From Filimonas lacunae (GTDB taxonomy: Bacteria > Bacteroidota > Bacteroidia > Chitinophagales > Chitinophagaceae), in contig NZ_AP017422.1 of assembly GCF_002355595.1 (NCBI RefSeq), positions 5,708,823 to 5,772,822 on the forward strand: a DNA stretch of 64,000 nucleotides. Reading direction: 5' to 3'. The notes under the pieces were generated by a model. The model ran no database searches, was not told the DNA's origin, and worked only from the letters and a program-made list of their open reading frames with translations. Positions 53,112-61,478 of the stretch are shown here, piece after piece (position 1 is the stretch's first letter; every line of letters begins with the position of its first letter). Both the position numbers and the translations under genes were made by a program.

Positions 53112-53119
53112 AACCGTAA

Positions 53120-53803
53120 TTATATACCTACACTTAATTGAAACTGATTTTTTTTGAGCTTTTTATTAAACCGGTACAGGTCAGGATGCCTGTTCTGTAA
53201 TCCATCGCGCTTGGTACCGGTGTTAATGATGTATTCCGAATCGAGGATCTTTCTGCGGAAGTTGCGGCGATCGATAGTAATATCCAGTATGCATTCATAC
53301 AGCTCGTGCAACTCTGTCATGGTAAATAATTCATCCAATAGCTCAAAGCCTATAGGCATGTATAATATTTTAGACTGCAGGCGCTGCAAAGCCATTTTAA
53401 AGATCTCTTTATGATCAAAGCCCAATGCCGGTATCTTTTTTACCGGAAACCAGACCACATCGTTCGCCATTTGCCCGGCAGTAACGGTAAACTTGTGCGG
53501 GTTCACCAATGCATAATAAGCTACCGAAATAGCCCGCCCCCTTGGATCGCGGTCGGGATTATCGAAAGAATACAATTGTTCCAGGTATACATTATCCATG
53601 CCCAGCTTGGTTTGCAACACCCGTGAGCAGGTTTGCAAAAATGTTTCGTCCATTTGCACAAACGCCCCGGGCAGCACCCAGGTGTTGGCAAAAGGTTCGG
53701 CATTCCTGTTCAGCAGCAACACAGATAATTCATTTTCGTGATACCCAAAAACCACCAGGTCAACTGCTAAGGAAGGATTCTTGTATGATTGAAATGCTTT
53801 CAT
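53120..53803 (-). CDS. Nudix-fold transcriptional regulator (NrtR/AraR-like)
   Basis: 227 aa from ATG 53803 (the longer frame begins with GTG). N-terminal Nudix-fold domain (about 1-135), VDLVVFGYHENELSVLLLNRN and ANTWVLPGAFVQMDETFLQT. The Nudix box (GX5EX7REUXEEXGU) reads as GAFVQMDETF...RVLQTKLGM: the REUXEE glutamates are V, T and K, so hydrolysis is unlikely. The C-terminus (about 150-227) is a winged-helix-like domain (FTMTELHELYECILDITIDRRNFRRKIL, FRRKI). This matches NrtR, whose degenerate Nudix domain senses a ligand, and Bacteroides AraR of the same family (arabinose). Probably a sensor-repressor, with the phosphatase downstream and the GH43 gene nearby. Confidence 0.82.
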   Translation of the reverse strand: MKAFQSYKNPSLAVDLVVFGYHENELSVLLLNRNAEPFANTWVLPGAFVQMDETFLQTCSRVLQTKLGMDNVYLEQLYSFDNPDRDPRGRAISVAYYALVNPHKFTVTAGQMANDVVWFPVKKIPALGFDHKEIFKMALQRLQSKILYMPIGFELLDELFTMTELHELYECILDITIDRRNFRRKILDSEYIINTGTKRDGLQNRHPDLYRFNKKLKKNQFQLSVGI

Positions 53804-53857
53804 TACTCTTTGCGTTATAAGCACACAAATAAACCTAATTTCCCGCACAAAACGTAC

Positions 53858-53871
53858 TTAACAATTGATTA
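53858..53871. promoter_or_regulatory. Second copy of the operator-like core, upstream of the Nudix regulator
   Basis: TTAACAATTGATTA, sharing TTAACAATTG with the site at 52345-52368. It sits in the 122-bp divergent gap between the Nudix regulator (start 53803) and the LytS-like gene (start 53926). Confidence 0.45.
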
Positions 53872-53925
53872 TATGCGTTGTTACGAGGCAAACTCCTAAT
53901 TTACAACCTTATTAGGCCTACATCC

Positions 53926-55023
53926 ATGAAAACAAGAATTGCAACAGTGCTGGCACATATTACCGGCTGGCTGGTGTTTTTATACCTGCCTTTGCTGTTT
54001 ATCAGCGGGCAAAACGATAGCGTTTCCCTGGCTACACTGGTATTTTCCACTCCTTACTGGGCGTTTGCCTGCACCTATATAGCCGTATTCTATATCCATT
54101 CGTATGTGTTGATTCCGTTGGCTCAACAGCGAAAACAACCCATTGTGTATGGTGCAGCTATAGTGCTGCTGCTGGTGGCCATTTACTACCTGCGCCCGTT
54201 CGATCACCTGGTATCGCACTTTTCACGAACTGCCGCTGCACCCACCCCAGGCCCTATGCCTTTTCCAGGCGAGCCGCCACCACCCGGCCCCATAGGCCCA
54301 CGCGGCGGCAACATGCCGCACCATGCCCCTATATTCGATATCATGAGCCTGATATTGTATTTCCTGTTATTGATTTTAAGCTGGGGCATTAAAATAACCG
54401 ACAACTGGAAAACAGCTACCGAGCGCGAAGCCCGTGCCGAAGCGGATAAAGCCAGTGCTGAGCTTTCGTTTTTAAAAGCACAAATTAACCCGCACTTCCT
54501 GTTCAATACCCTCAACAACATCTATGCGCTTACCATTAAAACCAGCCCCGAAGCAGCCGATTCTATTTTAAAGCTGGCTAAAATAATGCGCTATATCACC
54601 AACGAAGCCCATCGAGATTATGTGCCTTTGCAAAACGAACTGGAATGTATAGCCGATTTTATTGCTATTCAACAACTGAGGCTGGGCGCTAAAACCCAGG
54701 TGGCGTTCACCATCAACGGGCAGGCAGGCAGTCATTTAATAGCCCCGCTGATTATGATGACCTATATAGAAAATGCTTTTAAATATGGCATCAGCAAACA
54801 AGAGGCATCAATTATACAAATAGAGATATCTATAGAAAAGGACGTAATCACCTTGCTTTGCCGTAACCGGGCCTTTATTAACATACATCCCGAAGAAAGC
54901 ACAGGCATAGGTATTGCCAATACACAAAAAAGGCTAACGCATTTATACAATGGTAAACATACGATAGCCATCAGCAACCAGGAGGGATATTTTACGGTAA
55001 ACCTTACCCTGGCGTTACAGTAG
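53926..55023 (+). CDS. LytS-like sensor histidine kinase
   Basis: 366 aa from ATG 53926 (the TTG frame at 53878 is longer but unsupported). Four membrane helices (about 1-160, the last FDIMSLILYFLLLILSW after a Pro/Gly-rich loop), then the His_kinase domain with the phosphoacceptor in AQINPHFLFNTLNN (about 190), and an HATPase-like domain (YIENAFKYGIS about 280; IGIANTQKRLTHLY). Typical partner of LytTR regulators in Bacteroidota. The response regulator follows 38 bp later on the same strand. Stimulus unknown. Confidence 0.92.
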   Translation: MKTRIATVLAHITGWLVFLYLPLLFISGQNDSVSLATLVFSTPYWAFACTYIAVFYIHSYVLIPLAQQRKQPIVYGAAIVLLLVAIYYLRPFDHLVSHFSRTAAAPTPGPMPFPGEPPPPGPIGPRGGNMPHHAPIFDIMSLILYFLLLILSWGIKITDNWKTATEREARAEADKASAELSFLKAQINPHFLFNTLNNIYALTIKTSPEAADSILKLAKIMRYITNEAHRDYVPLQNELECIADFIAIQQLRLGAKTQVAFTINGQAGSHLIAPLIMMTYIENAFKYGISKQEASIIQIEISIEKDVITLLCRNRAFINIHPEESTGIGIANTQKRLTHLYNGKHTIAISNQEGYFTVNLTLALQ

Positions 55024-55061
55024 GCCTTTTTTGTACATTTAGTGAGCTATAAAAAATAACT

Positions 55062-55769
55062 ATGCCGTTGCGATGCATTGCTATTGACGACGAACCACTG
55101 GCACTGGAGGTGATCCGCGACTTTGCAGAACGGATAAACGAAATGGAGCTGGTAGCTGCTTTTGAAGATGCCGTTTCGGCCAGTGAGTTTATCAGAACCA
55201 CCGGTAATATCGATCTTATCCTGATAGATATACAAATGCCGGCTATCACCGGTATACAGCTGATTCAATCGTTGCAGCACAAACCTTTATTTATATTCAC
55301 CACCGCTTATAAGGAATTTGCTTTTGAAGGTTTTGAAATGAACGCAGTGGATTACCTGTTAAAACCCATTGCTTTTGAGCGCTTTGAAAAAGCCATTACC
55401 AAAGCCATTGACATGCACCGGCTAAAACAACAAAAGCCTTCCTTACCGGAAGGCTCGCTGATGGTGTATGCTGAATACAACATGGTGAAAATTAACTATG
55501 TGGATATTGAATATATAGAAAGTGTTCAGGACTATATACGCATCCATATCAAAAACAGCAAACCCATTATGACGCTGTTACCGCTGAAAAAAGTGCTGGA
55601 GAAACTACCCGAACAATTGTTTCAGCGCATTCACCGCAGCTATATAGTAGCCGTGAATGAGATACAGGCCATCTTACACAAAAAGATAAAACTCACCTCC
55701 GGCACCGAGCTTCCCGTAGGAGAAAGCTATGCCAGCTTTATCCGTTCGTGGAAACAACAGGGCCAGTAA
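55062..55769 (+). CDS. LytTR-family response regulator
   Basis: 235 aa. Receiver domain at 1-120 with acidic pocket IDDEP (D9/D10), phosphoacceptor D56 (LILIDIQMP) and the switch Lys in DYLLKPI. A LytTR DNA-binding domain at about 135-235 (YMVKINYVDIEYIESVQDYIRIHIKN, FQRIHRSYIVAVNEI). Pairs with the LytS-like kinase upstream. Target genes are not visible; the GH92 gene on the opposite strand ends 64 bp away. Confidence 0.94.
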   Translation: MPLRCIAIDDEPLALEVIRDFAERINEMELVAAFEDAVSASEFIRTTGNIDLILIDIQMPAITGIQLIQSLQHKPLFIFTTAYKEFAFEGFEMNAVDYLLKPIAFERFEKAITKAIDMHRLKQQKPSLPEGSLMVYAEYNMVKINYVDIEYIESVQDYIRIHIKNSKPIMTLLPLKKVLEKLPEQLFQRIHRSYIVAVNEIQAILHKKIKLTSGTELPVGESYASFIRSWKQQGQ

Positions 55770-55832
55770 AAAATGGCAGCTACAAGTTGCTGCAATTCTA
55801 CTATATAATGGTATACAATCAGACCGACAGTA

Positions 55833-58088
55833 TTAATGTGCCGACAAAGGCGTATCACGCAAAGCAATACTCAACACGCCCCCCTGCTGTAGCATAGCAT
55901 GGGTAATATATCGCGTGGCAACAGGCTTCCCATTCCACCGTACCGATGCTATATAGGCAGCACTTGCGCTTTGTTTACTTACCCGTATGGTCACCCGCTT
56001 GTTACCGGGTAATTGCAATACGGCTGTATCAAAAATGGGAGCACATAATTGATATTGACCCGACACCGGATCTACCGGGTAAAAACCAATAGCTCCAAAA
56101 ATGTACCAGGCGCTCATCTGGCCGGCATCATCATTACCACTCAATCCACCAGGGCCATCTGAATACTCATCGTTTAAAATCTGCCTTACCTGCCGCTGGG
56201 TTTTCCAGGGTGCATTAGTATAGTTATACATAAAAGGGATCTGATGCCCCGGTTCGTTACCATGCCAGTACTCCCCTTTTTCAAACAGGCTATCCAGTGC
56301 TTTTTCCAGTTGCGTCTTTCCACCCATCAGCTTTGCCAGTTCGGGCACCTGCTGCGGCACATAAAAAGTATACTGCCTGGGCGTTCCTTCGGTAATGTAA
56401 AACTCCCGCACATCAGGACGAAAGGGCTGGTACCAGCTGCCATTGGCATAACGCGCACGCACCATGCCCACACTGGTATCCAATACATTTTTATAATTGG
56501 CTGCACGGGCATTCAATAGCTGGTAATCCCTGGTTTTACCCAGCCCTTTAGCCACTACCGATAAAGCATAATCGTCATACGCATATTCCAATGTACGGCT
56601 CACCTGTTCTTTCTTATGAAACGCTTCCGGTACACTGTCTTCAATAGGTATATATCCATAACGCAGGTAAGAAGTTAAAGCCCTGCGTCCCTTGCCATTC
56701 TTATAGTCGGCACCGGATGCCTCAGTAAAAGCATTCTGACGCATTAAGCGGTACGCTTCCTGCACATCATAATTACGAATACCCTTGGCCCAGGCCGAAG
56801 CAATAAAAGCGGTACTGTGGTCGCCTATCATAGCAGCGGTATAACTGTTCCAGCAAGGAAAAACAGGCAACCAGCCACCATTGGTTCCTTTATCCACCAG
56901 CGAACGCACAAAATCGTTCACCCGCACAGGTTCCAGTATTTCCAGCAAAGGCAGTTGCGCACGGTAGATATCCCACATAGAAAAATCATCGTAATAATGC
57001 CCGTTCTTCATTTGCTTTAACTGGTAGTTACCGGCAAACACAGGGTACGTACCATCTATATCGCTAAACAGGCGCGGGTGCTGCATGGCATGATACATAG
57101 CCGTATAAAAGATGCGCTTATCTTTTTCGTTAGCCGTGCTTACGGTTATTTGCGATAAAGCCTTCTGCCAGGTTTGCTGCGCCTGTTTTAATACCGTAGC
57201 AAAAGCGAAAGCGGGTATCTCTTGCTGCAGGTTCTTTTGGGCAGCCTGCAAACTGGTGAAAGAAGTGCCTACGCGAATGCGCAACTGCTCTCCTTTCTGC
57301 AAAGCAAAACCGATATAAGCCCCCAGGCTGGGTTTGTTTTGCAGGCTATCTGTTGTAAACAGGGTAGCGCCGGAAAAGGTACCGGCTACTGTAGCGGTCT
57401 TTTCTGCTTTGATATAAAAATAACCGTTAAAGCCGGCGGACTCGCCCCAGCCCTGGTAAATACGATGGGCAGGGTTGTAGCCCCATATTTCGCCGGTTTG
57501 GGCATTCACCTTTATAAAGCCTTTATCTTTATCGCTGTTAGGTGTTACCAACAGGTATAGGCTATCGTTTTGCAGTAAGGTAAACTGCATAATACCACAA
57601 CGCTCTGTTGCGGTGATTTCTGTAATAACTGCAGGTAGCTGCAAGCGGTAATAAGCCGGCGTGGTTATTTCCTGCTCATGCGAAAAAGCGGCGCCATATT
57701 GCGCCGGCTGGGTTTGCAGTTTTCCGGTAACCGGCATAACGGTAAAGCTTCCGTAATCCTGGGTACATGAACCACTTAACCAATGCGTGCCCCGGAAGCC
57801 GGTTAACACTTTGTCTTTATAAAAATAGGGCGGCACACATTTCTGTTCTGTTAACTGTGTTTGAGGGGTCCATTGCGTCATGGCAAAAGGCATTCCTACC
57901 GCCGGTATGGTATTGGCATTTTTTTCCGTGCCTTCGCCATGCTTTACAGCCGCAGGGGTAGTACTACCTGCAGTGCCAGCCAGTGGCTGTACATACTTCC
58001 AAAGTGTATCCTGCTGGGCTTTCACTACTAAACTGCATACCGATACACCTACAAGAGCGGCAAATAATCGTTTTATTACTGGTTTCAT
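55833..58088 (-). CDS. GH92 family alpha-mannosidase
   Basis: 751 aa from ATG 58088 (an upstream TTG makes MM). Signal peptide (FAALVGVSVCSLVVKAQQ). GH92, calcium-dependent alpha-1,2-mannosidases: N-terminal beta-sandwich (FRGTHWLSGSCTQDYGSFTVMP), then the (alpha/alpha)6 catalytic part with HPRLFSDIDGTYPVF, FSMWDIYRAQLPLLEI (metal/active-site loop), and GNDDAGQMSAWYIFGAIGFYPVDP; the GNDD Asp pair are the family's catalytic residues. Exported mannan/N-glycan degradation is the usual role. It lies 11 bp downstream of the GH28 remnant on the same strand and not next to SusC/SusD genes. Confidence 0.93.
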   Translation of the reverse strand: MKPVIKRLFAALVGVSVCSLVVKAQQDTLWKYVQPLAGTAGSTTPAAVKHGEGTEKNANTIPAVGMPFAMTQWTPQTQLTEQKCVPPYFYKDKVLTGFRGTHWLSGSCTQDYGSFTVMPVTGKLQTQPAQYGAAFSHEQEITTPAYYRLQLPAVITEITATERCGIMQFTLLQNDSLYLLVTPNSDKDKGFIKVNAQTGEIWGYNPAHRIYQGWGESAGFNGYFYIKAEKTATVAGTFSGATLFTTDSLQNKPSLGAYIGFALQKGEQLRIRVGTSFTSLQAAQKNLQQEIPAFAFATVLKQAQQTWQKALSQITVSTANEKDKRIFYTAMYHAMQHPRLFSDIDGTYPVFAGNYQLKQMKNGHYYDDFSMWDIYRAQLPLLEILEPVRVNDFVRSLVDKGTNGGWLPVFPCWNSYTAAMIGDHSTAFIASAWAKGIRNYDVQEAYRLMRQNAFTEASGADYKNGKGRRALTSYLRYGYIPIEDSVPEAFHKKEQVSRTLEYAYDDYALSVVAKGLGKTRDYQLLNARAANYKNVLDTSVGMVRARYANGSWYQPFRPDVREFYITEGTPRQYTFYVPQQVPELAKLMGGKTQLEKALDSLFEKGEYWHGNEPGHQIPFMYNYTNAPWKTQRQVRQILNDEYSDGPGGLSGNDDAGQMSAWYIFGAIGFYPVDPVSGQYQLCAPIFDTAVLQLPGNKRVTIRVSKQSASAAYIASVRWNGKPVATRYITHAMLQQGGVLSIALRDTPLSAH

Positions 58089-58099
58089 CAATCCCGTTT

Positions 58100-58606
58100 T
58101 TATGGAAGATATTGGATGGCGTTTTCACCGGTTACCGGCAGCTGTATATTGTTCAGCACCGGCTTTTCGCTTTTACGAAACACGATAGCGGGTGCCGCTT
58201 TGCCGGATAATACCTGCACACCGGTAAGCGATAAGCGGGTAACATCATCAGCAATAATAGCCGTGCGAAAATCGTCTTTTTTATAAAAAAGTGGAACGTT
58301 GTTCCCATAATCCAACCGGTTAACACTTCCCATTAAAACAGCATTTTGCGCCAGGTGCAGCTCTGTATTACTTTTTAATTGGAGGGAACCTGTTACAAAA
58401 CGCCCGGCAGGCACCAGCACCCTACCACCGCCCGCAGCTGCGGCTTTGTTAATAGCAGCCTGTATGGCAGCGGTATTCACCGTCAGGCCATCGCCTTTAG
58501 CGCCAAATTGGGTAATAGTATAAACTGTTTTTACTTTTTGCTGCGCAACAGCAGCCGTAAACAAGCAAAGCAATACATGTAGCAGCAGGCAACCTTTCCG
58601 TTTCAT
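58100..58606 (-). pseudogene. GH28-family remnant lacking the catalytic core
   Basis: 168 aa from ATG 58606 (the longer frame begins with GTG). A signal peptide (LLLHVLLCLFTAAVAQQ) and the N-terminal entry of a GH28 polygalacturonase-type beta-helix: ITQFGAKGDGLTVNTAAIQAAINKAAAAGGG, VLVPAGRFVTGSLQLKSNTELHLAQ. It then jumps to a tail (LTGVQVLSGKAAPAIVFRKSE... GENAIQYLP). GH28 enzymes are 400 or more aa; the NTD, DD, GHG and RIK motifs are absent, so the catalytic part seems deleted in frame. It could still be expressed as a small non-enzymatic protein. It sits 11 bp in front of GH92. Confidence 0.65.
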
Positions 58607-58659
58607 TGGGGGAAATAGTTTAGGTAAGTATTGCACAAATATACATGTTAAAACAAGCG

Positions 58660-59700
58660 TTAAGCCCCCCTTCTTTTCGCGGCAGAAGATTCCCGCACTA
58701 CCAGGTGGGCAGGCAGTTGTATAAACTTTTTCTGGCTGGGAGCGCCGGTGGGCTGCAATTCGTTCAGCAACAGGTTTATGGCCTGGTGGGCTATGTCCTG
58801 CACAGGCTGCGCCACTGCGGTGATAGAAGGCGTGAACAGTCCAAAAAATTCATGATCATCAAAGGATACCACTGCCACATCCTCCCCTACTTTCAGACCT
58901 ATTTGCTTAAACACTTCCAGGCCACATGCCAGCAGGTAGTTGGTGGCAAAGAAAACAGCATCAGTTTGGGGCTGTGCAGACATAAAATCTGCAATCTGTT
59001 TTTTCACTACCGCCGACTGCTTATCTACATAAGCAATTTTATGGGTGTAAGATTCCAGTCCATACTGATCCAGTGCCATATGATAACCCGCCTGACGTTC
59101 GGTCATTTGCGATTGCTGAGAAGTGGTAGTGACCAGCACAATGTTTTTATAGCCGTTCTCTATTAAATGCACAATACCATCATATGTACCTTTATAATTA
59201 TCAACACCAATATAATTGGTTTCCAGGCCGGGATAATACCTGTCAAACAATATCACAGGCTTCTTCATCTCCAGCAGATCCTTCACTTCGTTATCGATGC
59301 CTTCTGGTGCGGTGATGATATAGCCATCTACATGCCTGTCGGCAAACATGGTAATCAATTCCCTGGTTTTTTCCAGGTTATCTTCTGTGCTGCCGTAAAT
59401 AATTTTATATCCGCGTTGGTAGGCATTGTCTTCTATCTGCCGTGCTATATGTGCAAAAAACGGGTTAGAGATATCTTCCACCAACAAGCCTATGGTATTG
59501 GTTTTACCGGTGCGAAAGCTTTTAGCCAATACGTTAGGCTGGTAGTTGGTTTGCTGCACCAGGTCTTCCACTTTTTTAGTAAGGGCATCGCTGATACGCA
59601 TTTCTTTAGCCTTGCCATTCAAAATAAAAGATACGGTGGTAACTGAAATATTCAGCTGGCGTGCTATGTCTGCAATCGATACGCGTTTTTTACTTTGCAT
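58660..59700 (-). CDS. LacI family transcriptional regulator
   Basis: 346 aa. N-terminal LacI helix-turn-helix (SIADIARQLNISVTTVSFILNGK) with hinge-helix region (QPNVLAKSFRTGKTNTIGLLVEDISNPFFAHI), followed by the periplasmic-binding-protein-like sensor domain (AFFATNYLLACGLEVFKQIG; FDDHEFFGLFTPSITAV). Complete. Because it is on the same strand and directly upstream of GH28/GH92, it is a likely regulator of those genes. It lies 53 bp upstream of the GH28 remnant and 21 bp downstream of the radical SAM fusion gene. Confidence 0.92.
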   Translation of the reverse strand: MQSKKRVSIADIARQLNISVTTVSFILNGKAKEMRISDALTKKVEDLVQQTNYQPNVLAKSFRTGKTNTIGLLVEDISNPFFAHIARQIEDNAYQRGYKIIYGSTEDNLEKTRELITMFADRHVDGYIITAPEGIDNEVKDLLEMKKPVILFDRYYPGLETNYIGVDNYKGTYDGIVHLIENGYKNIVLVTTTSQQSQMTERQAGYHMALDQYGLESYTHKIAYVDKQSAVVKKQIADFMSAQPQTDAVFFATNYLLACGLEVFKQIGLKVGEDVAVVSFDDHEFFGLFTPSITAVAQPVQDIAHQAINLLLNELQPTGAPSQKKFIQLPAHLVVRESSAAKRRGA

Positions 59701-59721
59701 ATCGCTAATATAATCAATTAT

Positions 59722-61476
59722 CTATTTAATACTTTTCATTTGTATGTTCTCCCGCAAATTTCCCGATACGCCCAGACAGTATTCGCACGACTGCAATGGT
59801 ACAGCAGCATTCAGATATTCTAATGCCTTTGCAGCAAAAGCAGGATCATTCACGGGTATGCCATCTTCTTCTGAGTAGGTAGAAGACGTTGTTTGCACAG
59901 GCTTATTCTTCATGTGCAAAAATTCATTCATATATGACGCACGGGTACACTTATAAAAAGTGCCATTGCGCACAATCAGGCAACGATGCCGCATCCAGCA
60001 ATCATTATATATTTCCTGAACTCTTTCTTTGTCAGTGATGGCATCTTCAACAAATATTTCATTAAACTGTTCAACATATTTAATATTTAATACTACCTCG
60101 TATTCCCGCGCCTTGTCTTTTACCTGTTGCAGCAGGTTAGCCTTCATAGGCGCACTGATATAATGAGAAATCGTCAATTGATCTATGTTCTCCCAGAACA
60201 CGTTAGACATACGATGCAGCAGCAAACCATTAGAAACCACCCTTACCACCGGTGCAGCGCCCGAAGATTTTATCACCAGTAACAGCTCATCCAACTGCGG
60301 ATGCAAGGTAGGCTCGCCGCCTGCTACCTTAAACACATCGGGCCGCAGGTGCGTTTTTACAAACGCACAGATGTTGGTGATCTCTTCAATGCTCATAAAC
60401 TTTTTGGCGTTGAAGGGTGAAATATTACAGCAATCGCGGCATTTTAAATTGCAATGCTCCGCCACATGCACCTCAAACGATTCTGTGCGAATAAGATCGC
60501 CTTCTAACACATACTTGGGTGTAACTCCCTGTTCCGTTTCTCCTTTTTTCACATACAACGCTTCCAGCTCTACCAGCAACTCTTCGCGGCAAATAGCGGC
60601 CTGCACAAAACTTACCACGCAGGCAGGCGATAAAAAGCGCGGAACAAACCTTTCCAGGAAAGCCCTGTCGTGCTCGTGCTTATAATATACACGCATGTGC
60701 ACGATGTCTTCCAGTGCAAAACCGTAATGGATGTTATACTGCTTTAAATTAAACTGGCTACCCAATATGCGCAGGTTGTGTATGCTTTCATATAACTGAT
60801 CGTGTACATCCCCTTCATGTAATGAATGCTCGCCTTTAATACTGGCTGTTCCGGACGAAAGCAACAGGCGTTGCCCCTGGTTATTAAAAACAACACCCCG
60901 GCTAAAAAAAGGAGCCACCTGGCCATACCGGCTGGAGTATTGAAAGGCAGGCACCTGGTCTTTATTCTCAATCTGCACCAATGGCGTGGTCACCGCCATA
61001 AACGTTACCGTAAGCACATTGCCCGCTACCCCTACTGCACTGGCGGCCGGCACAGGCATAGCCCCCATCCTTTCACCATAGTAAGTTTTAAAAGCAGCCT
61101 GGCGGCCGGCATTAAACCAATGATATACCGTTTCTGTTTCGTTTACACGGGAAACTATAGCAGGCAAATAATTCCAGAAGCGGATAATGGTGTAGGCGCT
61201 ATAGGCTTCCATAGCGCTGAACACCGCCAGGTAAGCCTGCATCACCACCTTTTCCATATCCTCTGCACCGGTGGATAAAGGCAAACTGATAACACCCGAA
61301 ACCCCATTAGCGGTAACAGATAGCGATACATTATGAATGCTGGCAGTTTCTGCAACGCCCGCCTGTTCTGTTACCCAGGCATCTACAAAACGATCGCCTG
61401 CATAAGTAACTTTTACGGCGCACAGCTGCTGTTGCAATAAGGCCTGGTATTGGTTTTCATCGGATACGTATAACAT
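59722..61476 (-). CDS. Chorismatase-like domain fused to a radical SAM enzyme
   Basis: 584 aa from ATG 61476, which follows the PIG-L stop after 2 bases; a longer frame from 61494 overlaps it. Residues 1-310 read as a chorismatase (FkbO/Hyg5/XanB2) domain: RFWNYLPAI (99-107), HWFNAGRQAAF (119-129), PAASAVG (143-149), YGQVAPFFSRG (184-194), SGTASIKGEHSLHEGD (208-223), and AAICREELLVELE (293-305), which has the conserved C-terminal Glu of the active site. These enzymes turn chorismate into 3- or 4-hydroxybenzoate or a cyclohexadiene diol carboxylate. Residues about 335-584 are a radical SAM domain: CNLKCRDC (C342, C346, C349), GGEPT (386-390). C-terminal cysteines (CWMRHRC, YKCTRA, CEYC) look like an auxiliary cluster. 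Cofactor and product are inferred. Confidence 0.8.
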   Translation of the reverse strand: MLYVSDENQYQALLQQQLCAVKVTYAGDRFVDAWVTEQAGVAETASIHNVSLSVTANGVSGVISLPLSTGAEDMEKVVMQAYLAVFSAMEAYSAYTIIRFWNYLPAIVSRVNETETVYHWFNAGRQAAFKTYYGERMGAMPVPAASAVGVAGNVLTVTFMAVTTPLVQIENKDQVPAFQYSSRYGQVAPFFSRGVVFNNQGQRLLLSSGTASIKGEHSLHEGDVHDQLYESIHNLRILGSQFNLKQYNIHYGFALEDIVHMRVYYKHEHDRAFLERFVPRFLSPACVVSFVQAAICREELLVELEALYVKKGETEQGVTPKYVLEGDLIRTESFEVHVAEHCNLKCRDCCNISPFNAKKFMSIEEITNICAFVKTHLRPDVFKVAGGEPTLHPQLDELLLVIKSSGAAPVVRVVSNGLLLHRMSNVFWENIDQLTISHYISAPMKANLLQQVKDKAREYEVVLNIKYVEQFNEIFVEDAITDKERVQEIYNDCWMRHRCLIVRNGTFYKCTRASYMNEFLHMKNKPVQTTSSTYSEEDGIPVNDPAFAAKALEYLNAAVPLQSCEYCLGVSGNLRENIQMKSIK

Positions 61477-61478
61477 AG

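Noticed and set aside
53120-53848. Active Nudix hydrolase
   Set aside because: The REUXEE glutamates of the Nudix box are replaced (V, T, K), so catalysis is unlikely and a regulator fits better.
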